Shown here piece after piece: positions 21,832 to 33,126 of a DNA stretch of 64,000 bases. The notes below the pieces were generated by a model, which had not been told where the DNA came from, did no database searches, and was given only the letters and a program-made list of their open reading frames with translations. Origin of the DNA: Coenobita brevimanus (taxonomy: Eukaryota > Arthropoda > Malacostraca > Decapoda > Coenobitidae); assembly GCA_032717465.1 (NCBI GenBank), contig CM064666.1:20029511-20093510 (forward strand), given 5' to 3'. Both the position numbers and the translations under genes were made by a program. The first letter of the stretch is position 1. The number at the start of each line of letters is the position of its first letter.

Positions 21832-22516
21832 TTGTTAACTTCATGTCCTGTCTATCTACTGATGGTTGAGGATGAAAGCTACAGCCCAGAATCCAGATAC
21901 ATCATTGGGTATGTAGCTGCCTTGTGTAAATTACCTGATAGGACCCTTAAGATCGCCAAGACGATCGCGTACACCCCACGCATGTGCTTACTAGACTTAA
22001 TGAACGAGGTAGAGATGCAGTGCAGTAAAGCAGGGATGATCGACACACCCGCACATTCTAGTAGAATGAGAGTACCTGAGACAGTATCAGCTGTGAAAAC
22101 ATCTACACCGACATCAAACAGAGAACAAAATCGATCGCGACCCGAAAGCAGGCAAACAACTAAACGTGTCGAGGGTTCGATCATAAACACCAAGCTACAC
22201 GCAGTTTCATAAGTTTTCGTGCAGCCCGAGCAGATCTCGCGCCACAAACATCACTACATATGGGAAGTCACCTCGTAGGTCACAGTCAAGAGATAGGTCC
22301 ATTCTATGTCATTATTGTGCAAAACCACGACACACAAGGAATGAATACTTTATCAAAACAAAAGAGGATAGACAAAAGACACAAGGATTTGGTCCTTACT
22401 GTAGGCATCATACATGCCAAGGGCACTGGACCAGTAACTGCAAAACAGTAAAAAAAATTGTGTCTATGTTCAAACTGGGGTAAGACCAAGTCATGACAAA
22501 AAACGAACAAACGTAA
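21832..22516 (+). pseudogene. Gypsy-like gag fragment with two degenerate zinc knuckles
   Basis: The first open frame (ATG at 21862, stop at 22210-22212) contains LCKLPDRTLKIAKTIAYTPR, followed by a basic, Ser/Thr-rich stretch. A +1 shift near 22190 then leads into a frame with RSQSRDRS and two CCHC-type knuckles. The first knuckle has Cys-x2-Cys-x4-His-x4-Tyr; the last Cys is replaced by Tyr. The second is Cys-x2-His-x4-His-x4-Cys, a variant I recall from gypsy elements. The capsid N-terminus is absent. The frame break between the two halves is present in every unit that keeps this region. U2 also has TAA at 22480-22482, before the frameshift site. Confidence 0.75.
22498..22504 (+). promoter_or_regulatory. 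-1 ribosomal frameshift heptamer A_AAA_AAC
   Basis: The heptamer lies in the exact gag phase (X_XXY_YYZ), 9 nt before the gag stop at 22514-22516. Slipping back one base enters the frame that runs into the protease. In U2 a stop in gag lies upstream, so the site is vestigial here. Confidence 0.65.
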
Positions 22517-23610
22517 AGAGAAGCAAGTCTAAAATTCACATGGGAGGCATGTTGGGAAATGAGTGTATCTTGATACCAGCTGCATGTGAGGATCAAAACG
22601 TATCCTTATTTTTAGACACAGGCTCTCGAGTGAACTTAATAAAACAAGAAGAAATAAATAGAATTTTTAAAAATAAGAAGAAAGTAACTTTTCTGGAAGA
22701 AGCTGATTTAGATTTATATACGGTAGATGAAAACAAAATTACAGTAAAAGGTATGATAAGGTTAAATATCAGTTTCACAGAGACTACACGACCATTCTCT
22801 GCATTTTTCTATATCGTTGAAAACTTACCAATTAAAGCTCATATGTTACTGGGCTTAAGATGCATGAGAGCAGAGAACATAACTTTACTCCCACAAATGA
22901 ATGGAATAGACTTTGACAATGAATTCATAGAGGAAATACCATCAGAACCCTCACCGATTTGTACAAGAGAACCAAAAAGAATTGGTAATATTAAAAGCTT
23001 AAACAAACAAACACAAACAGATGAGTGTATAGATCCACTCACACCACCAGCCCCAGCCTCCAGAATTAGAGACCCAGGTAACAGTGCTGATTCATCAGTT
23101 TTTCCCGCCCATCTGACCAATGATTTAGTTATACCACCTAATCCCTATATGAAAGTTACCATTAAGAGCAAATTACGGAATAGTACTGTTCTTGTCTTAG
23201 TAGAATTATGTAAAGTAAAGGGATTGTCAGTAGAAAACACATTATGTCAGATGAACGACGAAGGGCAAACTCAGATATTCATAATTAATCACATGAATGG
23301 GGAAGTTCAGTTGAAAAAGGGGACTTGCATAGTTAATATTGAAAAATGTTTCGCCCCTGTGAAGGAAATAGTTATAGCTGGAGTGACAGGTGATATAAAA
23401 TTTACGGATAGAGAAAGCATAAAAGAGAATTTAATTCACTCAGGTGAATTTGATGAAGAAAATGATTTGTTAACCCTGCTGGAAACACACAGGGACACTG
23501 TAGCATTACCCGGGGAACAATTTGGGTGTACTAACCTGATTAATCACAAGATTAATGTGCACCCAGAAATGCATTTATTCAAATATGTATACAACTTGTT
23601 TAAAATGTAA
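22505..23610 (+). CDS. pol: Gypsy-like protease plus pre-RT linker, intact but truncated pol
   Basis: The only unit in which this frame is unbroken: 356 codons from Met 22540, open upstream to the heptamer. It encodes a retropepsin-type aspartic protease with active site LFLDTGSRVN (DTG codons 22615-22623), followed ~75 residues later by the AHMLLGL segment, equivalent to the ILG motif. A linker then carries TPPAPASR, VIPPNPYMKV and, near the end, HRDTVALPGEQFGCTNL. That last motif normally sits just before the RT domain. The frame leaves pol at 'VHPE' (about 23568), and the last 13 residues come from unrelated AT-rich sequence. RT, RNase H and integrase are absent. There is no sign it is expressed; an intact frame here may simply be the least mutated copy. 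Confidence 0.75.
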
Positions 23611-24062
23611 TATTACTAGATCATTGCAATTTACTATGAATATTATATGTATACAATATTATAATCAATATTATGTACTAATAGATTAGCATATGTCAAT
23701 GATAATTACTGTCGGAGGACCTCTAGCGTGTGACCGAGCAATGTTAGGACTCCATATTATAAATACAATTAATTATGGAAAACATGATAGATAGATAGAT
23801 AGACAGAGCACCAGGCAAGCCTGGGAATGGGAAAAGAGCTTGCAAGTGTAAGTGAGGAAATGTTGACAATACACTGGAAGCAGCAAGTCAGGGGATGATA
23901 TAGGTAGTGTGTCAGCGAGATAAGCATACGAACAATGCCTAGTGACCATACACACACATACACACATACACACAGGTTTCTAGAACATTCCAACAACAGT
24001 GTAACACACGTGACACGACCCCTGCTACACCAGAATTTAGGAAGCAGAGCTCAGAAGGAGGC
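23570..24062 (-). mobile_element. Inverted, diverged LTR-like fragment
   Basis: The reverse complement follows LTR positions 18570 to 18050 with several well-matched blocks: GTATACAACTTGTTTAAA next to the pol junction, the TGCTCGGTC/CGCGC block, the GATA/TATC tract, and CTACACCAGA...TTTAGGA with CACGTGTG. Between blocks the match is weak, so this is an older or different family member, not a copy of the adjacent LTR. It provides the stop codon of truncated pol. Confidence 0.65.
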
Positions 24063-24231
24063 TAGCTATAGAACCGACAGGTAGTGGAGAGAGTGAACAA
24101 GAAGAGGGGTCCAACTAGACTTACTTAGTATATTAAGTCTCTGTAATACATACACTGCTCAACTTAAGATTTTATCTGAATATAATAAATCAAGATCAAC
24201 TCCCTGTATTCATCTTTAACTCCTACTATAA

Positions 24232-25163
24232 GAATCGAGAGTCACAACTCCACCCTTCATCTTTCCATTCGGTTCTTGCAACGTCCATCTCAGCAGTTGC
24301 TTCAACAAACATGGGATGAGGCTATGGCACACCTAATGTCTGACTAGCCTTGTATCTCTGACTGGGGTGAAAATAATCTGGTTGTTTTTAATGCACCATA
24401 GACTCAGTTTTCACATCTATCAGCCCTACAAAATCTTCCACAGGTATACCCACTAATGTTTAATAATATTCAGCTGAATCCTGCATCATCCTTGAACATG
24501 GTTGGGGTTTCATTTACTCGGGACTTATCTTGGAAACATCATATTATATCTCTTGTAAAATCTCCTTCCAAGAGATTAGGTGTGCTAAGCTGACTCCGTT
24601 CTTTCTTTACCAGTGCACAATTGTTGACTCTATACAGGGGTTTTATCCACCCCTGTGTGGAGTACAACTCTCATGTGTGTGGAGGCTTTCCACATACAGC
24701 TCTTCTCAATAGGGTGGATCAAAGGCTTTTCGTCTCATTAACTTTCCTTCTCTTACTGACTTTTCCACCTCTGTCTCTTCATCACACTGTTGCACCTTTG
24801 TCTCTTTTCTATCGCTACTTCAATGGTCACTGCTCCTCTGAACTGTCTGCATGAATTCGTCCACCTCAACGGCGGGCGCGTAGCACCCATCTAGCAGTAA
24901 ACTCTCATCCCTTTTCCGTCTAACTCTCTAAAGCAAGAGTTAACTGTTACTCCCAGTCCTTCATTTATGCAACAGCTCATCTCTGGATCTGTCTCCCTCT
25001 GTCTGTGTTTCCTGCTTCTTATGATCTCCATTCTTTCAGACGCAGTGTGTCCAGGCATCTCGAAATGATCGAATCTTGAATTTGTCTCTCTCTTGTGTAT
25101 TGTTTTTCTCTTGGAGGGACCAATAATTGCGGGCTCGTGGCCTTCGGCTCCTTCTTCCTTGCA
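24232..25163 (+). pseudogene. Jockey-like non-LTR RT C-terminal region and 3' UTR
   Basis: Across several frameshifts and stops the plus strand reads ENNLVVFNAP, VGVSFTRDLSWKHHI, SKRLGVL, QLLTLYRGFIHPCVEY, HVCGGFPHTALLNRV, LFYRYFNGHCSSEL, ARVNCYSQSFI, and SVFPASYDLHSFRRSV near the end. The final frame ends with TGA at about 25077. This is the ordered C-terminal half of a jockey-clade RT followed by a short 3' UTR. Endonuclease and RT catalytic motifs are missing. It is 5'-truncated, as is usual for target-primed insertions, and is followed by its CAA-rich tail. Confidence 0.85.
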
Positions 25164-25643
25164 TAAAACAACAACAACAAACATCAACAACAAACAACAA
25201 GCAAAAACAACAAACAACAAACAAACAACAACAAACTAACAATGACAAACAAACAACAAACTAACAACGAAACAAACAACAAACTAACAGCAACAACAAA
25301 CAACAACAAACAAACAACAACAATCAACAACAACAAACTAACAATGACAAACAAACAACAAACTAACAACGACAAACAAACAACAAACTAACAACGACAA
25401 ACAAACAACAAACTAACAACGACAAACAACAAACAACAAACATCAATAACAAACAACAAACAAGAAAAAACAACAAACAACAAACATCAATAACAAACAA
25501 CAAACAAGAAAAACAACAAACAACCACAAACTAAAAACAACAGTAACAACAACAACAAACAACCACAACAACAAACAACAAACAAGAAAAAACAATAAAA
25601 ACAACAACCACAACAACAAACAACAACAACAAACAACAAACAA
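25164..25643 (+). repeat. CAA-rich tail, U2
   Basis: 480 bp. It begins as (AAC)n right after TGCATAAAAC and becomes a patchwork of ACAA, ACAAACTAACAACGA and CATCAATAAC words. It looks like a retrotransposon 3' tail that expanded as a satellite. Long low-complexity frames on either strand here are not genes. Confidence 0.95.
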
Positions 25644-26096
25644 TAAAAATATCGGTAATGTCTGCGTGCATGTCAAGAATACATATTTTCGTCCGTTAAG
25701 AAACCTCCCTAACACTTTTTCTTAAGCGATTTAATCTGCTCATTACAGCTTGCTGTCCTCTTCCGTGTTATAAAAGTCCTTCCAATATCGCCATATTCTG
25801 CATAAATGACCTTCAACAGAATGTTGGCCAGTCACAAAAAATAATAAATCGCTAAGGAAGAGGTGTTAGGGTCCCTCCGCACCCAGTGAGCATGCGGGCC
25901 AAGGTCAGACAGGGATACACAGGTGTCCGAACACCGCATTGAAATTCCAGTCATGATCCATGTCACCTCGCAAAGCGCTCCACCAGCCGGAAGAAATACT
26001 ACCTCGAATTTATGGTCACAATATTGAACACATGTATGTGACCTACATACATACATACACATGCTACAAGGACTTACAAATAAAATCCACTATACA

Positions 26097-26100
<4 letters not shown>

Positions 26101-26146
<46 letters not shown>
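26101..26146. repeat. (CT)n microsatellite, U2
   Basis: About 46 bp of CT between spacers A and B. Confidence 0.97.
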
Positions 26147-26152
<6 letters not shown>

Positions 26153-26595
26153 TTTATCTATATAGAGCTAACACCATACTCTAGATATACTCAATTTCTT
26201 TTTCACTCTAACTTGGCCCAGATTTTCGTCCTTTTGCAGCTTGCGTCACGTAACTCTGTGGCGGAGACAATAATACCGCTCTACACGCTTTCCACAGCAC
26301 TTCTTCGTGACTAGCATCTTAATCTAGCGTCAGTCAACGAGATGAAGATGAGGAGATGGTAATTTTAAGCCAGGTAAGAGTTTAAAGAGTATTCAAGTCC
26401 CGTTCCCTGAGGGCCGCCAGTGACCTTCCTATGATGCAATTCGTCCACAATCCCTTCATCATGTTTTTGTTTTTCTATAGGATCAATATGCCCTTGAAGA
26501 AGCCAGCTCTCACACCCTGCAGTGACGCCATCCTTCCTGTACTTATCTGACGGTCAGAATCGCTAATTTTTATTCTAGTTAAATTACTAGAAGTG

Positions 26596-26841
26596 AAGGA
26601 GCGTTGTGGTGTGGATGTGATGTGACAGAAAGCGTTAGCAGAATACAATGAGGTGGTTTGGCCATGTGGGGAGGATGGAGAGCGAGAGACTGACGAGGAG
26701 TGCGTATGTGAGTGAGGTGGAGGGGGGGTAAGGGAAAGGGAGACCGATGCTGAGGTGGAGTGGGGAAGAGGGAGGGGGAGATCGAGGATGAGATGCAGGA
26801 ATGGAATAAGAAGCTCTATGAGATGGTGGATGAGTTAGTAC
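26596..26841 (+). pseudogene. RTE-like non-LTR RT tail, U2
   Basis: Contains the block MRWFGHVGRMESERLTR followed by YVSEVEGG, colinear with the minus-strand copy 4531-5160. Stops upstream and a G-run downstream break the frame. Here, unlike the pre-gap copies, there is no TCTA tail, so the 3' end has been lost or replaced. Confidence 0.7.
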
Positions 26842-27604
26842 AAAGGAGTACAAAGGAAAGCAAACAGCAACAGACCTTATGGTACTTTCGAGGCTACTTG
26901 TTACAGAGTAGACTATAACTGCGAGATCTAATTCTACATGCTGAAGGATAAGGACGGTAAAGCAAAAGGCTCCCCTGCCTCCAAACCTTCCTGTTAAAAC
27001 TGGCAGGAAAAAGTGAGGAAAAACCGGAAAAACTGACAGGGAAATTTCATAGGAAAGACTGAAAGGAGAGGTTACATTCTATAGTACTTTATCTTTAAGC
27101 TACCACTTTGAATAACCTGAAAGTGAAAGCAGTAAAGTAAAATGAATAATCAAATAATGAATAACTGAGGCAAGACATGTATGGGTACGTTCAGTTAACG
27201 GAGTGTCTGTAGCCAAGTCATGGAAATTGCACAGTGCACAGTTCAGTGGTGGTGGGCAGCCTTGCCTGATGCATTTAAGGTAGGCAGCAGTCAATCAGGC
27301 CACAGCTCCGTTTACTCCACTGAGACATGGAACTTTTCCATGTGAGAGAAGTAAACAAGTTTTCTCTTGACCCCTGGTACATAAAAAAAAATCCCAATAG
27401 TGGTCACGTTTTTTTTTTCTTTTTCTTTATGTGTCCAACTCTGGGCAAGGGCTTTCAGGTCCTATATCCCGGGGGCACTAGCTTATCCCAAGGCCCGGTA
27501 GTCCTCCTACACCCCCATATGTCACCACTTTGGCGCTAACACCCACCGTCCATATTAAATACAGGCTAGGGCTGTCTCATACAGGACTGGTGTATTGGTA
27601 TTAG

Positions 27605-30045
27605 TGTCATGTAGTAACAGGAGAGGTAAAGAATAGTATGGGACTATTTATATTTGTCTTGGAAATATTGACAAGTCTCTCACACGGAACGAGTATAAGT
27701 CCCGGGTAGCTACCTCCCTGTCTCGCTATCTGTCTCTCTCTCTCAAATCGCTAAACCCTTCTCCCGTGACCTGTCTCTAGGATCGCTTGTCCCCTTCTAA
27801 ACTCTCTTTCCTAAAATCTGGTGTAGCAGGGGTGTGTCACGTGTGTTCCTCGTGGATGGACTAGGTCTTTGTTCACGAGAGGACTGCTAACAGCTAACTG
27901 CATCATGTCCTTACTGGCCGCTGTCGTCAGCTTCCTCAGTGTTAAGAGTGTGTAAGCATGTTTAGCACTGCTCGATTCTCGCAGACACAACACCTTCTCA
28001 TCATCTGACTCCCTGCTTCTATCTATCTATTTATCTATCTATCTATATATTATGTAGTCTTTACCACACTGCTCGGTCGCGCAAAAATGACGTACCATCG
28101 ACAGTTAATAGTTCTAATATATTAATACATACTACATACACATTACAATGAACTTACAAGCTAATTAAGTGAAATACATAATATTGTAAAGTAACATAAT
28201 TGTATGAATATTGTATACATATATTATTCATAGTAAATAGTGATTATTCAGTAATAATACATTTAAACAAGTTGTATACATATTTGAATAAATGCAATGG
28301 TTGTTGTATAACACTTTGTAAGACGTGCATGTACAACAGACGTACGCATATAATTGTGCAATGGTAATACTGCTAGGTTATACATTACATATTTGAGTTA
28401 TCACTTTAGTAATGTCTAATATTTCACCTAACTTGTATGATGATACTGGTAATGCAGAATTGTGCTATAATTGTATGACTTATAATATTGTACTAACATT
28501 GTGGTACTACATAATTGTAACATTGTATGAATTGTTACAAAATATTGTGTTAATGCATAATTGTGTTGGCCTTATAATTGTAGTTACATTTGTTAATGCA
28601 ACTCTTACATAAGTGTCTTGGCCTTATAATTGTAGTTAAAGTTACATAAAAGTTACAACTTGTTAATGCAACTGTTTTGTCGTTACATAATTGTTACATA
28701 TCGTTTGTAGGTACATAATTGTAGTTAAAGTTACATAAAAGTTACATCTTGTTAATACAACTGTTACATAATTGGCAAAGTGTAACATAATGCAATCGTT
28801 TGTCGTTACATAATTGTTACATATCGTTTGTAGGTACATAATTGTAGTTAGTGTAACATAATGCAATCGTTTGTCGTTACATAATTGTTACATATCGATT
28901 GTAGTTACATAATTGTAGTTAAACTTACATAAAAGTTACATCTTGTTAATGCAACTGTCACATAAATTGGTACATATTGTTTGTAGTTACATAATTGTAA
29001 TAAGTGTAACATAACTGTAATAATTGCAGTCCTAACATATGCTGCGGTCGATGATAGTGATGATGTGCCATGTCACTTGTTTGTGGAGAGACAATTTGCT
29101 TTTTTGTTTGTAGTTTATGTGGTATTTTGGCATATATAGTAACATTTACACTTATTTTCATTTGTTTGTTATGTGATCTTACTTTATTTCTCCTTTTTCT
29201 TTCTTACTTTTTTTTTTGTACGTTTTTTCCATTTTGTTCATGGTTGCATAATTACTGGTTAATTTCCTTGGGATACTTTTTTAAAGTTTAGTTTATATTG
29301 CACAGATACTATAAAATGATATTATATAGTCCCATATTTTGTTATTTTATATAAAAAATATATACATATATACACTATATACAGTATTAACTATACACAC
29401 TGACTTGTTGTTCACCTGTACCTATCGTGGGTAATATGTGTGTCAGCACTGTGTGGAAATCATTGTCTTCACGATTGTGTTCACTCTTGCTAACGGCATT
29501 TGTGTTGGCCATTTTTTTTTTTCCGTAAGTTAATTTATCTGTTTCCACTAGGTAGCTTTAATTAAGAAATGTTTAATACAGTTCTTTTAATCGCTCACTG
29601 AGTAACTGTGATTGGATATTTTCTTTATTACTTTGTAGATGTAATAATGTATAGTTGTATATATGAAACACGTATTTTATGTAGGTATAAATGTAGGATG
29701 AAGACTGTCGCTTCTTCTAGGTGCGTGTAGAAGATAATACAGACGACGTAGAGTTGTTAATTGTAGTAGATGGTTGTAATTCGCTGATTCGTCGTAGAAA
29801 TTGCAATATTGTATCAATATTTTGTTAAACTACTTGCACGGCGTCGTGTGATCTCTTGCCCTCTGCATCAGCATGATGATCTGGGAGACGGAGGGGGCTG
29901 GATGGAGAGAAGTGTCAGGAGCTGGTTATGTTGTTGGTTGAGAGAGATATTCTTGTTTTCAATCTTGATATTTTGTAGGAATTTAATGTTGATTCGTAGA
30001 TGAGGTTCGTATACGTTCGCTGCTACCAAATGTCATGTAGTGACA
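27605..30045 (+). mobile_element. Candidate LTR with 619 bp internal deletion, U3
   Basis: Same termini as the U2 LTR. At about 29694 the sequence jumps from TATAAATG to TAGGATGAAG, skipping the equivalent of 19962-20580 in U2. The TTACATAATTGT tandem region is at 28610-29020. Confidence 0.6.
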
Positions 30046-30047
30046 TT

Positions 30048-30063
30048 TGGTGGCAGCGGTGGG
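30048..30063 (+). promoter_or_regulatory. tRNA-Leu primer binding site, U3
   Basis: Exact 16-nt copy, 2 nt after the LTR end. Confidence 0.75.
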
Positions 30064-30111
30064 TATTTTTACGACATGTTGGCGAGTCATCTAGTATGTC
30101 AGCAAAGTCTG

Positions 30112-30269
30112 TTTTTTTTTATAAAATTCAAATCCTTAAACTGTTCCCTGCCCCAGCCCGGATTCCAACCTGGGTCCATCAGGACTCCAGGCCGCCTCTC
30201 CACCGATTCAGCCACCGCCTCCCCCACTTCACTAACAGGGACCCTCAGTGATCCACAGCCCATCACAGG
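30112..30269 (-). mobile_element. tRNA-derived SINE, U3
   Basis: A and B boxes intact. The A-tail reads TTTTATAAAAAAAAAC on the minus strand. Confidence 0.65.
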
Positions 30270-30286
30270 TCAAAAGGAAGAGTAGT

Positions 30287-30785
30287 GACCGTCAACTCAG
30301 GGCTATCTGTGCATATCCAAGTCTGTGCTTATACTACATTTGCATTTAATAAATTGATCTGGGCACTGAGAGGAAAAAAAAAAAAAAGTTCATACGAGTA
30401 TATACACAAGTCGTTTATTCTGGAGCAAACATTAAACTGGGGGTTAGACGACAGACACTGATCCATGCGACCTTTAAAGGTTAGTACTGTGTTATGGCTT
30501 ACTACATTGGAGGGCAATTTGTTCCATATATTTACAACTCTGTTAAAGAAGAAATGCTTGGCTTCATGCGACTGGAATCGTTTGCCAATTATTTTGTGCC
30601 CATTGCCTCTAGTATAAATCGAATGATCAGCTGTGAAGCATTTATCAACAGTCATGTTATCGTGAACTTTGAATATTTTAAATACTTGAATTAAATCTCC
30701 TCGTAATCTGCGCTAGTTAGGGTGAAGAGATTCAGGGTTTCTAAACGCTCCTAGTATGGTTCGTTTCTCAATCTACGTATCATTT
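30287..30785 (-). pseudogene. CR1-like non-LTR RT tail, U3
   Basis: Frame 30655-30329 reads FFFNRVVNIWNKLPSNVV, the least damaged form, and stays open into the UTR because of indels after the RT end. Confidence 0.7.
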
Positions 30786-30967
30786 TGGTTCAGGGTTGGT
30801 GTTTTTCCTTATTTTTTGAATAAAAATAAAAAATAAAACATCAATGATTTTTATTCATTCAATTTATTTGATTTTTTTATTTATTTGATTTCTCTGCTAA
30901 TTATACAGCTAATATTTTAAAAGCAGTATACTGAATACTGTTAACTTCATGTCCTGTCTATCTACTG

Positions 30968-31420
30968 ATGGTTGAGGCTGAAAGCTACAGCCCAGAATCC
31001 AGATACAACATTGGGTATGTAGCTGCCTTGTGTAAATTACCTGATAGGACCCTTAAGATCGCCAAGACGATCGCGTACACCCCACGCATGTGCTTACTAG
31101 ACTTAATGAACGAGGTAGAGATGCAGTGCAGTAAAGCAGGGATGATCGACACACCCGCACATTCTGGTAGAATGAGAGTACCTGAGACAGTATCAGCTGT
31201 GAAAACATCTACACCGACATCAAACAGAGAACAAAATCGATCGCGACCCGAAAGCAGGCAAACAACCAAACGTGTTGAGGGTTCGATCATAAACACCAGG
31301 CTACACGCAGTTTCATAAGTTTTCGTGCACTGGACCAGTAACTGCAAAACAGTAGAAAAAATTGTGTCTATATTCAAATTGGGGGAAGACCAAGTCAAGA
31401 CAAAAAACGAACATACGTAA
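30968..31420 (+). pseudogene. Gag fragment lacking both zinc knuckles, U3
   Basis: A 202 bp deletion with 3-bp (GCA) microhomology at about 31329 removes both knuckles. The first frame otherwise matches other units. Confidence 0.8.
31402..31408 (+). promoter_or_regulatory. -1 frameshift heptamer, U3
   Basis: Heptamer kept although most of the upstream gag is deleted. The preceding ATGAC reads AAGAC. Confidence 0.55.
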
Positions 31421-32513
31421 AGAAAAGCAAGTCTAAAATTCACATAGGAGGCATGTTGGGAAATGAGTGTATCTTGATACCAGCTGTATGTGAGGATCAA
31501 AACATTTCCTTATTTTTAGACACAGGTTCTCGAGTGAACTTAATAAAACAGAAGAAATAAATAGAATTTTTAAAAATAAGAAGAAAGTAACTTTTCTGGA
31601 AGAAGCTGATTTAGGTTTATATACGGTAGATGGAAAAAAAAAATTACAGTAAAAGGTATGATAAGGTTAAATATCAGTTTCACAGAGACTACACGACCAT
31701 TCTCTGCATTTTTCTATATCGTTGAAAACTTAGCAATTAAAGCTCATATGTTACTGGGCTTAAGATGCATGAGACCAGAGAACATAACTTTACTCCCACA
31801 AATGAATGGAATAGACTTTGACAATGAATTCATAGAGGAAATACCATCAGAACCCTCACCGATTTGTACAAGAGAACCAAAAAGAATTAGTAATATTAAA
31901 AGCTTAAATAAACATACACAAACAGATGAGTGTATAGATCCACTCACACCACCAGCCCCAGCCTCCAGAATTAGAGACCCAGGTAACAGTGCTGATTCAT
32001 CAGTTTTTCCCGCCCATCTGACCAATGATAGTTATACCACCTAATTCCTATATGAAAGTTACCATTAAGAGCAAATTACGGAATAGTACTGTTCTTGCCT
32101 TAGAAGAATTATTTAAAGTAAAGGGATTGTCAGTAGAAAACACATTATGTCACATGAACGACGAAGGGCAAACTCAGATATTCATAATTAATCACATGAA
32201 TGAGGAAGTTCAGTTGAAAAAGGGGACTTGCATAGTTAATATTGAAAAATGTTTCGCCCCTGTGAAGGAAATAGTTATAGCTGGAGTGACAGGTGAGATA
32301 AAATCTACGGATAGAGAAAGCATAAAAGAGAATTTAATTCACTCAGGTGAATTTGATGAAGAAAATGATTTGTTAACCCTGCTGGAAACCCACAGGGACA
32401 CTGTAGCATTACCCGGGGAACAATTAGGGTGTACTAACCTGATTAATCACAAGATTAATGTGCACCCAGAAGTGCATTTATGCAAATATGTATACAACTT
32501 GTTTAAAATGTAA
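31409..32513 (+). pseudogene. Protease and linker, U3
   Basis: Broken three times: a 1-nt deletion in AAACAAGAAG near 31550 (shared with U4-U6), a length change in the A-run near 31637, and the 2-nt GATAGTTATACC deletion near 32030 (shared with U0, U5, U6). DTGS is intact upstream of the first break. Confidence 0.8.
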
Positions 32514-32956
32514 TATTACTAGATCATTGCAATTTACTATGAATATTATATGTATACAATATTATAATCAATATTATGTACTAATAGATTAGCATATGTC
32601 AATGATAATTACTGTCGGAAGACCTCCAGCGCGTGACCGAGCAATGTTAGGACTCCATATTATAAATACAATTAATTATGGAAAACATGATAGATAGATA
32701 GATAGACAGAGCACCAGGCAAGCCTGGGAATAGGAAATGAGCTTGCAAGTGTAAGTGAGGAAATGTTGACAATACACTGGAAGCAGCAAGTCAGGGGATG
32801 ATATAGGTAGTGTGTCAGCGAGATAAGCATACGAACAATGCCTAGTGACCATACACACACATACACACAGGTTTCCAGAACATTCCAACAACAGTGTAAC
32901 ACACGTGACACGACCCCTGCTACACCAGAATTTAGGAAGCAGAGCTCAGAAGGAGG
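32472..32956 (-). mobile_element. Inverted LTR-like fragment, U3
   Basis: Same junction to pol as in U2. One ACACAT unit fewer in the CA-rich tract near 32855. Confidence 0.6.
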
Positions 32957-33126
32957 CTAGCTATAGAACCGACAGGTAGTGGAGAGAGTGAACAAGAAGA
33001 GAGGTCCAACTAGACTTACTTAGTATATTAAGTCTCTGTAATACATACACTGCTCAACTTAAGATTTTATCTGAATATAATAAATCAAGATCAACTCCCT
33101 GTATTCATCTTTAACTCCTACTATAA

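Larger units (their letters stand above)
17871..27604 (+). repeat. Array unit U2 (L type, best preserved pol)
   Basis: Long unit, 9734 bp. Parts: LTR 17871-20939, PBS 20942-20957, SINE 21006-21165, CR1-like 21178-21680, an AT-rich stretch 21681-21831 holding an 11-bp inverted repeat TGAATAAAAAT, gag 21832-22516, pol 22505-23610, inverted LTR piece 23570-24062, unassigned 24063-24231, jockey 24232-25163, CAA tail 25164-25643, spacer A 25644-26100 (unassigned), CT 26101-26146, spacer B 26147-26595 (homologous to 3901-4060 on the other strand), RTE-like 26596-26841, spacer C 26842-27604. Spacer C holds a perfect 8-bp hairpin ACATGGAA-CTT-TTCCATGT near 27326 and is otherwise unassigned. Confidence 0.92.

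Noticed and set aside
22505..23610. Complete autonomous gypsy element or endogenous retrovirus
   Set aside because: No RT (YxDD), RNase H, integrase, envelope, polypurine tract or 3' LTR is found in any unit.
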